The notes beneath the pieces were generated by a model. That model did not search any database. It had not been told where the DNA came from and was given only the letters and a program-made list of their open reading frames with translations. From positions 1 to 11,612 of the forward strand of contig JAGHBX010000168.1 of assembly GCA_021160785.1 (NCBI GenBank): 11,612 bases of DNA. The letters run 5' to 3'. This stretch comes from Planctomycetota bacterium. GTDB lineage: Bacteria > Planctomycetota > Phycisphaerae > Sedimentisphaerales > Anaerohalosphaeraceae. Below, piece by piece: positions 1-7,244 of the stretch. The position numbers were made by a program, and so were the translations under genes. Each line of letters begins with the position of its first letter. The first letter of the stretch is position 1.

Positions 1-1
1 C

Positions 2-151
2 AAAGAGAAGTTCAACGATATGACGCCTGCGAGATTTGATTCCCGGATCGATTATATGAGAGAGATACTCAAGCGGTTTTCTGTTGAGACTGGTGTTGCA
101 AAGAATGCATCGTTTGGTTATTTTATGCGAAAAGCAGGGTGTGGCGTGTAG
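2..151 (+). CDS. C-terminal end of an unidentified protein (5' truncated by window edge)
   Basis: Frame 2 is open from the window edge to a TAG at 149-151 and gives 49 residues ending in RKAGCGV. The piece is rich in charged residues, with the run RIDYMREILKRF looking like an amphipathic helix, and contains no motif that I can assign. It lies 26 bp upstream of the chosen def start on the same strand, so it may be the preceding gene of the same transcript. The stop codon overlaps the long-start version of def (GTG at 139), which is one more reason to prefer the later def start. Coding status rests only on the open frame and tight spacing. I do not recognise the family. Confidence 0.45.
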   Translation, partial: KEKFNDMTPARFDSRIDYMREILKRFSVETGVAKNASFGYFMRKAGCGV

Positions 152-177
152 AGAGTGGTTTTTTGGGCGGAGATTGG

Positions 178-705
178 ATGCCAGATATGAATGTTGATAA
201 GTGTTGTATAACTCATTTTCCTTCGCCGGTGCTTGGCGGGGTTGCTGTGCCGGTTGATGCGGTTGGCGATGATATCCGTCGGCTGGTCGACAGGATGATT
301 GACGTTATGATCGAGCATAAGGGTATCGGTCTTGCGGCTCCGCAGATTGGCGTCGGCTTGCGTATCTTTATCGTTTCCGTGGATGGAACGAGGGAAAGCG
401 TCAAGGTGTATATCAATCCCGAAGTTGAAGTCTCCGGCGGTCTGGAAGCTAATGAGGAAGGTTGTCTGTCGGTACCGGGGGTTTTCGCCAAGATCAAGCG
501 ATACAGGAAATGCGTTGTCACCGCGACCGACCTTGACGGAAAGCGGTTCACCGAAGAGGCTAAGGGCCTGCAGGTTCGGGCGTTTCAGCATGAATACGAC
601 CACCTCGAGGGAATGCTCATCAAGGACCGCATGGGACAGGTTCAGTTGATTTCGGCCCGCAGGCGGTTGCGGGAGTTGAGAGAGCAATACGAAAAAAACA
701 AATAG
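178..705 (+). CDS. def: Peptide deformylase
   Basis: This enzyme removes the formyl group from the N-terminal formyl-methionine of new proteins, using a catalytic metal (usually Fe2+) in the cytoplasm. All three family motifs are present. Motif 1 is GIGLAAPQ at residues 49-56, motif 2 is EGCLS at 94-98 with the metal-binding Cys96, and motif 3 is HEYDH at 138-142 with two metal-binding His and the catalytic Glu139. The length of 175 residues is normal for the family. I chose ATG 178 because a GGAG (169-172) sits 5 nt upstream. A GTG at 139 would add 13 residues and overlap the upstream stop, and an ATG at 187 is also possible. fmt follows after 48 bp, and def-fmt pairing is common because the two enzymes remove and add the same formyl group. 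Confidence 0.97.
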   Translation: MPDMNVDKCCITHFPSPVLGGVAVPVDAVGDDIRRLVDRMIDVMIEHKGIGLAAPQIGVGLRIFIVSVDGTRESVKVYINPEVEVSGGLEANEEGCLSVPGVFAKIKRYRKCVVTATDLDGKRFTEEAKGLQVRAFQHEYDHLEGMLIKDRMGQVQLISARRRLRELREQYEKNK

Positions 706-753
706 AATGCTTTCGGGGGTGTTCGCGTCTGAGGTAACGTTTAAGTTTTTGCC

Positions 754-1713
754 ATGAGAATAGTCTACTTCGGTTCAAGTTCGTTCGGGATTCCATCGTT
801 GCGTGCTCTCGGCGAGTCGGGGCATGACCTTGTCGGCATCTTCACGCAGCCTGCTCGTGCGGCGGGTCGCCATAAGACGCCCCAGCCCACTCCCGTCGCC
901 GAATGGGCAAAGGACAATTCAATTGCGTGCAGTGAAGCGGAGAATATAAACACACGCCAAAACCTTGACGCGGTTGCCGCGTGCGGGGGGGATTTGCTCG
1001 TGGTGATTGCCTTCGGCCAGAAGATAAGCCGCGAAGTAATTGACCTGCATCCCAAAGGTGCGATCAATGTCCACGCCTCGCTGCTGCCAAAGTACCGAGG
1101 CGCCGCCCCGATTAATGCCGCCATAATGGGAGGCGAAACGGAAACGGGTGTTAGCATTATAACATTGGCCGACCGGATGGATGCCGGTTTTGTTTTAGGG
1201 CAGGCCAAGATGGACATTGCCCCGGACGACACCGCTGAATCGTTGCATGATAAGTTAGCTAAACTCAGCCCGTCTGTTCTCATGGAGACCATCGCTCAAA
1301 TAGTAGCGGGCACGGCCGTATATAGTCGGCAGGACGAATCACTCGTAACCTTTGCCCACAAACTCAAGAAATCTGACGGCTTTATCGACTGGTCGCGACC
1401 GGCCGAGAAAATCGCAAACATGGCAAGGGGGTTGTGGCCATGGCCGGGGGCACAGACCGATTACGTCTCTGCGAAGACCTCCAAATGCTGCCGGGTAACA
1501 ATAGCACAGGCCTGTGTGGCGCCTGCGGCGGGTTCGGGGGGCGGCAGGTACGGGGTGTTCGATGAAGACCTCAATGTCATCTGCGGAAAAGACAGGCTGA
1601 GTATCCTGAAAATAAAACCCGCCGGCAGCGCCCTGATGGACTTTAAAGACTTCGTAAACGGCAGGACAACGAGTCCGGGCGATTTGTTCATGCCCATCGC
1701 AGAGGGCAAGTAA
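754..1713 (+). CDS. fmt: Methionyl-tRNA formyltransferase
   Basis: This protein transfers a formyl group from 10-formyl-tetrahydrofolate to Met-tRNA(fMet), producing the initiator tRNA. The N-terminal Rossmann-like formyltransferase domain (about 1-200) starts with MRIVYFGSSSFGIPSLRAL, typical of Fmt. The catalytic set is Asn105 and His107 in INVHASLLP plus Asp143 in RMDAG, matching Asn106, His108 and Asp144 of the E. coli enzyme. The folate loop LPKYRGAAPI (111-120) is intact. The C-terminal tRNA-binding domain begins near 205 with KLKKSDGFIDW. At 319 residues it has standard length. The start is fixed by an in-frame TAA at 742-744, although the nearest purine-rich site (GAGG 731-734) is 19 nt away, so initiation may rely on coupling with def. 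rsmB starts one base after the stop. Confidence 0.97.
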   Translation: MRIVYFGSSSFGIPSLRALGESGHDLVGIFTQPARAAGRHKTPQPTPVAEWAKDNSIACSEAENINTRQNLDAVAACGGDLLVVIAFGQKISREVIDLHPKGAINVHASLLPKYRGAAPINAAIMGGETETGVSIITLADRMDAGFVLGQAKMDIAPDDTAESLHDKLAKLSPSVLMETIAQIVAGTAVYSRQDESLVTFAHKLKKSDGFIDWSRPAEKIANMARGLWPWPGAQTDYVSAKTSKCCRVTIAQACVAPAAGSGGGRYGVFDEDLNVICGKDRLSILKIKPAGSALMDFKDFVNGRTTSPGDLFMPIAEGK

Positions 1714-1714
1714 C

Positions 1715-3103
1715 ATGGCGGGGCACGGGCCGATGACTGCTCGACGGGTCGCTCTCTGTGTGCTGGACCAATTCAACCCCGACCGGGCGGACAGCCGGCA
1801 GATACTCCATCGCGTGATAGATCGCACCGACCAGAAGGCACACGCTACCGATCTGGTCTTCGGTGTCATTCGGAACCGCAACGCCGTTGACATGATCATC
1901 GCTCGCAGTGGGGGTGTACCCATAGATCGAATCGCCGGGAGAATTGTCAACATTTTGAGAATCGGCGTCTACGAATTGATTTACGTTCCGACGACCGCGG
2001 ACTATGCCGTCGTAAATGAAGCGGTTAATCTCGCCCACGCTGTGTCCGGCAAAAAGCAATCCGGTTTTGTCAACGCGGTGCTTCGCAATATTACACGCGC
2101 TGTCACCCAGCGGACTGCGCCTCTCAAGACAGCTCCCGCACAAAATACGCTGCCGCACTCGCCGACACACGGCTGCCGGTTTGATATGCCGGTGCTGGGC
2201 GACCCGCAAACGGACCCTGCCGTGTGGCTGGCTGATGCCTTTTCGCTGCCGCAGTGGCTCACCGGCGAATGGTTGGACGAGTTCGGCTTTGAAAAGAGCA
2301 AACAAATATGCTTTGCGAGTAATCGCAGGCCCGGCGTATACATTCAGCCGAACACATTGAAAACGTCGATTCAATCGCTTGCACAAAAATTCGCCGACGC
2401 CGAAATTGAATTTGAAATTGTCGCACACGAAACGATGCTCAAGATAAGAGGCCGCCGTGCAATCGCGTCGGCGCCCGGTTTCAGTGAAGGGCTGTTCATC
2501 GTTCAGGATCCGACCGCTGCCGGCGTTGCAAAGATACTCGCGCCACAACCAGGTCAAAACATACTGGACCTCTGTGCAGCTCCGGGCGGCAAGGCCGTTG
2601 GAATGGCGCAGTTGATGAGCGACCGCGGGAGCATTGTCGCAAGCGATATTGATTCAGGGCGGCTCAAAATGGTTTGCGACAACTGCGCACGGCTCGGTAT
2701 CACGATTATCGACCCCGTCGCCTGGGACAAACTCCCCGATGTCATTGCACAGGTTCGTCAATGGGATGTCGTTGTCGTCGACGTTCCCTGCTCCAACACC
2801 GGTGTCATGGCGCGAAGGCCGGAAGTAAGGTTTCGAATAACGCCGCGTGCGATACATACCCTGGTGAAGACACAGAGGCAACTGTTAGACAGGGCTGGGG
2901 GTATTGTCAGCCCCGGCGGTAAGATATGTTACAGCACGTGCAGCATTCAAAGGGCTGAGAACGCCGATCAGGTGAGAGCATTTCTCCAGGCCAATCCGAA
3001 TTTCAAACTTGATTGCGAAAAGCTTACGCTCCCATTTGTCCTGGCCGATCAATCCTTTGATTACGACGGGGGCTTTACAGCGATTCTAAGCAGACGGCAG
3101 TAA
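1715..3103 (+). CDS. rsmB: 16S rRNA (cytosine-C5) methyltransferase RsmB family
   Basis: This is an S-adenosylmethionine-dependent enzyme of the RsmB/NOL1/NOP2/Sun family. RsmB methylates C967 (E. coli numbering) of 16S rRNA. Residues 1-130 form the NusB-like RNA-binding domain (AHATDLVFGVIRNR, and SGFVNAVLRNI at 116-126), which separates RsmB from the related RsmF. The methyltransferase half carries the SAM motif DLCAAPGGK (285-293), motif IV DVPCSNTG (356-363, Cys359) and motif VI YSTCS (406-410, Cys409, the expected nucleophile). Between the two halves, residues 131-165 form a Pro/Thr-rich linker of low complexity. The 462-residue length is slightly above the E. coli protein (about 430). 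It is the third gene of the def-fmt-rsmB cluster and is probably translated by coupling with fmt, since only one base separates them. Confidence 0.95.
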   Translation: MAGHGPMTARRVALCVLDQFNPDRADSRQILHRVIDRTDQKAHATDLVFGVIRNRNAVDMIIARSGGVPIDRIAGRIVNILRIGVYELIYVPTTADYAVVNEAVNLAHAVSGKKQSGFVNAVLRNITRAVTQRTAPLKTAPAQNTLPHSPTHGCRFDMPVLGDPQTDPAVWLADAFSLPQWLTGEWLDEFGFEKSKQICFASNRRPGVYIQPNTLKTSIQSLAQKFADAEIEFEIVAHETMLKIRGRRAIASAPGFSEGLFIVQDPTAAGVAKILAPQPGQNILDLCAAPGGKAVGMAQLMSDRGSIVASDIDSGRLKMVCDNCARLGITIIDPVAWDKLPDVIAQVRQWDVVVVDVPCSNTGVMARRPEVRFRITPRAIHTLVKTQRQLLDRAGGIVSPGGKICYSTCSIQRAENADQVRAFLQANPNFKLDCEKLTLPFVLADQSFDYDGGFTAILSRRQ

Positions 3104-3184
3104 CATGTCCTTTGGGCGCCGGCGCCTCAATCTGAATATATTTCCGGGGAAATGCCAGTGAAACTGCATCTCTGCGGGCAAACA

Positions 3185-3204
3185 CAATCCACAGGTTTTC
3201 CACA
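3185..3204 (+). promoter_or_regulatory. Tandem DnaA-box-like 9-mers
   Basis: CAATCCACA (3185-3193) and TTTTCCACA (3196-3204) lie in the same orientation with starts 11 bp apart, about one helical turn. The second differs from the E. coli consensus TTATNCACA at one position, the first at two. Their location before dnaA supports DnaA binding. Proof would need binding data. Confidence 0.5.
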
Positions 3205-3285
3205 AAACCTATTTACGCTGTGCATATCCTGTTCAAAATATTTTTTTTTGTCGCGTAACTTGCGGTGCCTGCAAAACCTCTACGG

Positions 3286-3294
3286 TGTGGAAAA
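3286..3294 (-). promoter_or_regulatory. DnaA-box-like 9-mer, opposite orientation
   Basis: TGTGGAAAA is the exact reverse complement of the TTTTCCACA at 3196-3204. The two identical boxes face each other across about 80 bp that contain the AT-rich T9 tract, an arrangement seen in origins and in dnaA promoters. Confidence 0.5.
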
Positions 3295-3372
3295 GAATTT
3301 CGCTAAAAGGGCATTGATTTGATTGGTGGGCGGGCCTATTATTCGTGTAATGATTTGTTCAACCGGATGATA

Positions 3373-3402
3373 TTTACAATAAAAGATAACGCCCTTTACA
3401 AT
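3373..3402 (+). promoter_or_regulatory. Probable dnaA promoter
   Basis: A -35 TTTACA (3373-3378) and a -10 TACAAT (3397-3402) are separated by 18 bp, each matching the sigma-70 consensus at five of six positions. Transcription would start near 3409, about 20 nt before the dnaA ATG. The 8-mer TTTACAAT occurs twice here (3373-3380 and 3395-3402), exactly 22 bp apart. Confidence 0.45.
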
Positions 3403-3428
3403 GAGTGTGAAGAGTGGGAGAGATTCAA

Positions 3429-4841
3429 ATGCAGGCAATATTCACGGATGAAACAAATGCCATTGACCAGGCCATCGCCGGTCGGGTCGGTGTGCAGAAA
3501 CATCGAATCTGGTTTCGTAATTCGACACGGCTTACATTAGCCGACAATTATCTCAAGGTCGGTGTTCCGAACCATTTTATCGGAAGCTGGATTGAGAATC
3601 ATTTTCTCGATGATATATTGGCGGCCGTTTGCGAGGTGACCGGCAGCGAGAAGAAGATAGCCTTCAACATCGAGCCCGATCTTGCCGGCGTTCTCAAACG
3701 CACGCAACTCGATTCTCAGGCGCTTCATGTTGAAAAGGCTCACAACCGGACGACGCGCAGCAGAATGAAACCGGTTGAACCTTCCAGACGAGTCGAGCCG
3801 CTGCGTTTGAGCTTTGACAGCTTTATCGTCGGCTCGAAAAATCAATTAGCGTACAACGCCGCCAGGGCGGTTGTTAGTGCCGAGCAGAGTCCGTTCAATC
3901 CGCTGTTCTTCCACGGAGGGTACGGCGTGGGCAAGACACACTTGTTGCAAGGGATTTGTAACTCTGTGTACGCGGCCCGCCCGAAAGCCAAATGGCTTTA
4001 TGTTTCGGCGGAGGACTTTGCCAATCAGTACGTGCTGGCCTTGAAGACCCGGAAGCTGGATGCTTTCAGGAGGAGATTCCGCCAAACGGATTTGCTGGTA
4101 ATCGACGACATACACTTCCTGGCCAGCAAGAAAGCAATGCAGGAGGAATTTCTGCATACGTTCAATACAATAGATTTGGCGGGCAAGCAGGTGGTCCTTG
4201 CCTCCGATGCCCATCCGAAGATGATCGGCAAGCTCTGCGAGAGTCTTGTCAATCGCTTCGTATCGGGGATGGTCATCAAGATGGAGCCGCCAGACTTTGA
4301 AACACGATGCAGGATTTGCGCCCAGCGCGCCGAGACCATGCGTAAAGACGTGCCCAAATCGGTCATCTCCTATATCGCCGAGAAGATGGCCACCAACGTT
4401 CGCGAGCTGGAAGGGGCGTTGATCAAGCTGATCGCCTACGCATCGCTGACCCGCGAGCGCATCACCCTGCCGATGGCCAGGGAGATACTCGCCGAGCACA
4501 TCTCGCGAACCGATCCTATCGTACACGTTTCCGATATCGAATCGGCGGTTACGACATTCTTCGGCGTTACCACCGCTGACATCCATTCCTCCAGGAAGGA
4601 CAGGACCACGAGTCTTGCCCGGTCGTTTAGTATGTATCTGGCGAGGAAGTACACGAAGATGTCGTTTCCGGAAATCGGCAGGGTCATGGGCAATAAGAAC
4701 CATGCCACCGTTATTCTCGCCAACAGAAAGATCGAAGATTTTATAAGCCGAAATGCCGAGGTCAAATGGAAGAACCCGGCGGGCTTTAGATGCGCAAAAG
4801 CCAGAGACATCTATGAACAGCTTATGGAGAGCATATCGTAA
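3429..4841 (+). CDS. dnaA: Chromosomal replication initiator protein DnaA
   Basis: DnaA binds DnaA boxes at the origin, oligomerises with ATP and opens the DNA duplex. Domain I covers about 1-85 and is followed by a short linker. The AAA+ domain (about 125-345) has Walker A GGYGVGKT (163-170), Walker B DLLVIDDIHF (221-230, Asp226 and Asp227), an arginine-finger candidate Arg276 in LVNRF, and sensor 2 in NVRELEGAL (Arg325). Domain IV (about 365-470) holds the DNA-binding helix-turn-helix, with the signature GNKNHATV (421-428) in place of the usual GGRDHTTV. The length is 470 residues. I chose ATG 3429 because GGGAGAG (3416-3422) ends 6 nt upstream. A GTG at 3414 would add five residues but overlaps that ribosome site. 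The gene stands alone between rsmB and a TM2 gene, and no dnaN or recF follows. Confidence 0.97.
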   Translation: MQAIFTDETNAIDQAIAGRVGVQKHRIWFRNSTRLTLADNYLKVGVPNHFIGSWIENHFLDDILAAVCEVTGSEKKIAFNIEPDLAGVLKRTQLDSQALHVEKAHNRTTRSRMKPVEPSRRVEPLRLSFDSFIVGSKNQLAYNAARAVVSAEQSPFNPLFFHGGYGVGKTHLLQGICNSVYAARPKAKWLYVSAEDFANQYVLALKTRKLDAFRRRFRQTDLLVIDDIHFLASKKAMQEEFLHTFNTIDLAGKQVVLASDAHPKMIGKLCESLVNRFVSGMVIKMEPPDFETRCRICAQRAETMRKDVPKSVISYIAEKMATNVRELEGALIKLIAYASLTRERITLPMAREILAEHISRTDPIVHVSDIESAVTTFFGVTTADIHSSRKDRTTSLARSFSMYLARKYTKMSFPEIGRVMGNKNHATVILANRKIEDFISRNAEVKWKNPAGFRCAKARDIYEQLMESIS

Positions 4842-5031
4842 AAGGGATTTTTAACCGGACCAAAGTGGGAGATTTGTGGGAAATGCGAGGACATGAGAAA
4901 ACTCCGAAAAAAAGTTTATGCTATTTGCACGTGGAGAATTGATTTTCTGGTTGACTTCATCCTGTTTTCAGACATAGTAAAGTCAAGAATCAATTAAGCG
5001 GCAAATACAGTTTGTTGGAAAGGAATCCAAA
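4842..5031. other. dnaA to TM2-gene intergenic region with a nested inverted repeat
   Basis: No gene is visible here. It contains two GTGGGA-type motifs 11 bp apart (4864-4872 and 4875-4883). The second is the complement of TTTCCCACA, a DnaA-box variant. It also contains a nested inverted repeat: AATTGATT (4937-4944) pairs with AATCAATT (4988-4995), and inside it TTGACTT (4951-4957) pairs with AAGTCAA (4980-4986). I see no convincing intrinsic terminator for dnaA. Confidence 0.45.
4951..4978 (+). promoter_or_regulatory. Probable promoter of the TM2 gene
   Basis: TTGACT (4951-4956) and CATAGT (4973-4978) are separated by 16 bp, with five and four matches to the sigma-70 consensus. The -35 lies inside the left arm of an inner inverted repeat whose right arm (4980-4986) covers the expected transcription start, so a bound protein or a hairpin could affect initiation. 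Confidence 0.45.
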
Positions 5032-5259
5032 ATGGAAGAATCCGCACAAAAAAGCGACAAGAACGGCGTTGTGTGCCTGTTACTCTGCCTTTTTCTCGGT
5101 TTCCTGGGAATTCACCGGTTTTATGTCGGCAAGATCGGAACCGGAATTGTCTGGTTGCTTACCGGCGGTGTATTGGGAATCGGGTGGCTTATCGATCTTA
5201 TCATGATCGTCTGCGGCTCATTTGGCGATTCCGAAGGTAAAAAAGTCAAACTGAGCTGA
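5032..5259 (+). CDS. TM2 domain-containing small membrane protein
   Basis: This 75-residue protein has two membrane helices (about 12-29 and 38-60) joined by a short polar turn. It shows the TM2-domain signature: GFLGIHRFYVGK at 23-34, then G..LLTGG and GIGWLIDL at 49-56. The charged N-terminus (MEESAQKSDKNG) and the lysine-containing C-terminus would lie on the same side of the membrane. TM2 proteins are widespread, but their biochemical role in bacteria is not established, so I assign none. The ATG at 5032 has a good AAGGA site (5020-5024) 7 nt upstream. The gene has its own probable promoter and converges with lepA, whose stop is 14 bp away. Confidence 0.9.
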   Translation: MEESAQKSDKNGVVCLLLCLFLGFLGIHRFYVGKIGTGIVWLLTGGVLGIGWLIDLIMIVCGSFGDSEGKKVKLS

Positions 5260-5273
5260 TCGAGTCGGGACGG

Positions 5274-7070
5274 CTATTCGCCGGTGTCGAGGATACTCAT
5301 GAAGGCTTCCTGGGGGATTTGCACCATGCCTATGGACTTCATGCGCTTTTTGCCTTCCTTCTGGCGCTTCAGGACTTTCATCTTCCGGGTAACATCGCCG
5401 CCGTATAGCTTGGCGGTCACATCTTTTCTGTAGGCCTTTATTGTTTCGCGTGCGATTATTTTGCCGCCTATGGCGACCTGCAGCGGGATCTCGAACTGAT
5501 GGCGCGGGATGGCCTTTCGCAGTTTGATAATCAGTTTCCTGCCGCGATCAACGGCCTTGTCGCGATGGACGATAATCGAAAGCGCATCGACTTTTGTTTT
5601 GTTGACCAGTATGTCAATCCTGGCAAGGTTGCTCTTTTCAAAACCGATGAACTCATAATCCATCGTCGCATATCCGTGGCTGATTCCCTTGAGCACGTCA
5701 TAAAAATCATAAACGATTTCAGCTAAGGGCGCCTTGTATTCCAGCATGACCCTTGTGGGGCTGAGGTAATCGGTCTTGATCAGTTTGCATCGTCTGGACT
5801 CTGCTAATTTCATGATCCCGCCGATGGAATCGGAACCGGTAATGATTTCCAGGCGGACGAACGGCTCGCGCAATTGGTCGATCTTCTGTGTGTCCGGCAG
5901 TTCACTGGGTGAGTCTATTCTTCTGGTCTCGCCTGAGGTCGTAACCACTTCGTAGCTCACCGTCGGCGCCGTCTGCACTACGTCGATGCTGTTTTCGCGT
6001 TCGAGTCTTTCCTGAATGATCTCCATGTGCAGCAGGCCCAGGAACCCGCATCGAAAGCCAAATCCCAAGGCCGGCGAACTCTGCGGTATAAATGAAAAAC
6101 TCGCATCGTTCAACGCCAGCTTGTCGAATGCCGCGCGAAGTTTCGGATAATCGGTGTTGTTGCCGGGATAGAAATCCGAAAAGACCATCTGCATCGGCGG
6201 CTGGTAACCGGCCAGCGGCTTCTTTGCCGGCGCGGCATCGTCGGTAATCGTGTCTCCGATGGTGATATCGGCAAGCTTGCGGATATTGGCGATGACATAG
6301 CCCACCTCGCCGGTGCCGAGTCGGTCTACCGGAGTCATCTTGGGCGCAAACTTTCCCAGTTCGCTGATTGTATAGGTTCGTCCGCCGCCCATGAGGCGTA
6401 TCTTCTGTTTGGCCTTTAGGCTGCCGGCAAAGAGGCGCACATAGCAGATGACGCCGCGATACTCGTCGCAGTGGCTGTCGAATATCAGCGCTGCGGTCGG
6501 CTCATCGACTGCGTCAACCGGGGGCGGCAGAAGCATTACAATCGCTTCGAGAAGTTCCTCGATGCCGATGCCGCTTTTTGCACTGATGTGAAAGCACTCG
6601 TTTCGTCCGATACCGAGGACATGCTCGATCTCTTCGGCGACAACGTCGGGTTGAGCGGCGGGCAGGTCCACCTTGTTGATGACGCCGATGATGTCCACTC
6701 CGGTCTCAACGGCAAGGTAGGCATTGGCGACGGTCTGGGCTTCGACGCCCTGGCTGGCGTCTACTACGAGAAGCGCCCCCTCGCACGCCGCCAGAGCCCG
6801 CGACACCTCATAATGAAAATCCACATGCCCGGGCGTATCGATGAGGTTTAGCATGTAGTCTTTGCCCTCATGCTGGTAGTGCATTGTAACCGCCGAGGCC
6901 TTGATGGTAATGCCCCGTTCGCGCTCCAGATCCATGCTGTCGAGCAACTGCTCCCTGGCGTCGCGCTCGCTGACGGCTCCGGTAAACTCCAGAATCCGGT
7001 CCGCTAAAGTGCTCTTGCCGTGGTCAATGTGGGCAATTATCGAAAAATTCCGTATATGTTCCGTGCTCAT
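5274..7070 (-). CDS. lepA: Elongation factor 4 (LepA), ribosome-associated GTPase
   Basis: LepA/EF4 is a translational GTPase resembling EF-G. It acts on the ribosome and is linked to back-translocation and to 30S biogenesis. The G motifs are all present: G1 AHIDHGKST (13-21), G2 RGITIKA (52-58), G3 DTPGH (78-82), G4 NKVD (132-135) and G5 SAK (163-165). The conserved LepA-specific C-terminal domain ends the protein (DVTRKMKVLKRQKEGKKR, then MVQIPQEAFMSIL). The 598 residues match the E. coli length (599). The ATG is fixed by the usual N-terminus MSTEHIRNFSIIAHIDHGK, and a weak GAGAAG lies upstream. The gene is transcribed from a promoter in the divergent region shared with the zinc-ribbon gene and converges on the TM2 gene. 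Confidence 0.97.
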   Translation of the reverse strand: MSTEHIRNFSIIAHIDHGKSTLADRILEFTGAVSERDAREQLLDSMDLERERGITIKASAVTMHYQHEGKDYMLNLIDTPGHVDFHYEVSRALAACEGALLVVDASQGVEAQTVANAYLAVETGVDIIGVINKVDLPAAQPDVVAEEIEHVLGIGRNECFHISAKSGIGIEELLEAIVMLLPPPVDAVDEPTAALIFDSHCDEYRGVICYVRLFAGSLKAKQKIRLMGGGRTYTISELGKFAPKMTPVDRLGTGEVGYVIANIRKLADITIGDTITDDAAPAKKPLAGYQPPMQMVFSDFYPGNNTDYPKLRAAFDKLALNDASFSFIPQSSPALGFGFRCGFLGLLHMEIIQERLERENSIDVVQTAPTVSYEVVTTSGETRRIDSPSELPDTQKIDQLREPFVRLEIITGSDSIGGIMKLAESRRCKLIKTDYLSPTRVMLEYKAPLAEIVYDFYDVLKGISHGYATMDYEFIGFEKSNLARIDILVNKTKVDALSIIVHRDKAVDRGRKLIIKLRKAIPRHQFEIPLQVAIGGKIIARETIKAYRKDVTAKLYGGDVTRKMKVLKRQKEGKKRMKSIGMVQIPQEAFMSILDTGE

Positions 7071-7108
7071 GTATTGCTTCTCAATCTAATATCTCAGGGA
7101 AACCCAAC

Positions 7109-7137
7109 ATTATAGTACGTCGCCGACTCTAACGCAA
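7109..7137 (-). promoter_or_regulatory. lepA promoter
   Basis: Read on the - strand, TTGCGT (7137-7132) and a perfect TATAAT (7114-7109) are separated by 17 bp. Transcription would start near 7102 and leave a leader of about 30 nt before the lepA ATG. Confidence 0.6.
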
Positions 7138-7179
7138 GTTCTCCAAAAAACACGCCAAAAATGCAAACTTTTGCAACAC

Positions 7180-7207
7180 TTGACCGGTTATTGCGTCTTG
7201 CTATAAT
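7180..7207 (+). promoter_or_regulatory. Promoter of the zinc-ribbon membrane protein gene
   Basis: TTGACC (7180-7185) and a perfect TATAAT (7202-7207) are separated by 16 bp. The start of transcription would fall near 7214, about 30 nt before the ATG at 7245. This rules out the longer open frame that begins upstream of the -35 element. Confidence 0.65.
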
Positions 7208-7244
7208 GAAACGGCCAAATGACTATATCGGCAGGAGAAGCACC

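Larger units (their letters stand above)
3104..3428. other. rsmB-dnaA intergenic region, candidate dnaA control region or origin element
   Basis: This stretch of about 325 bp contains no credible gene. It holds a perfect 12-bp palindrome (two GGCGCC units) at 3115-3126 just after rsmB, a cluster of DnaA-box-like 9-mers at 3185-3204, an AT-rich tract with nine T at 3241-3249, an opposing DnaA-box-like site at 3286-3294, and a probable dnaA promoter at 3373-3402. The combination is what is expected for an autoregulated dnaA promoter, and it could be part of an origin. Neither dnaN nor rpmH, common origin neighbours, is in the window. Confidence 0.5.

Noticed and set aside
1688..2557. 289-codon open frame antisense to rsmB
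   Set aside because: The rsmB motifs on the + strand are complete, so this is a shadow caused by codon bias.
3115..3126. GGCGCC tandem after rsmB as an intrinsic terminator
   Set aside because: The palindrome has no loop and no T-run follows it.
3319..3540. 73-codon + strand frame upstream of and overlapping dnaA
   Set aside because: It overlaps the dnaA promoter and gene start and shows no ribosome site or protein-like features.
3846..4703. 285-codon open frame antisense to dnaA
   Set aside because: It lies entirely within dnaA, with no start context or motif of its own.
5012..5206. 64-codon frame overlapping the TM2 gene
   Set aside because: The TM2 signature is in the other frame, which also has the proper AAGGA ribosome site.
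7161..7244. 28-codon N-terminal extension of the zinc-ribbon protein
   Set aside because: Its start lies before the -35 element of the evident promoter, and ATG 7245 has a proper AGGAG.
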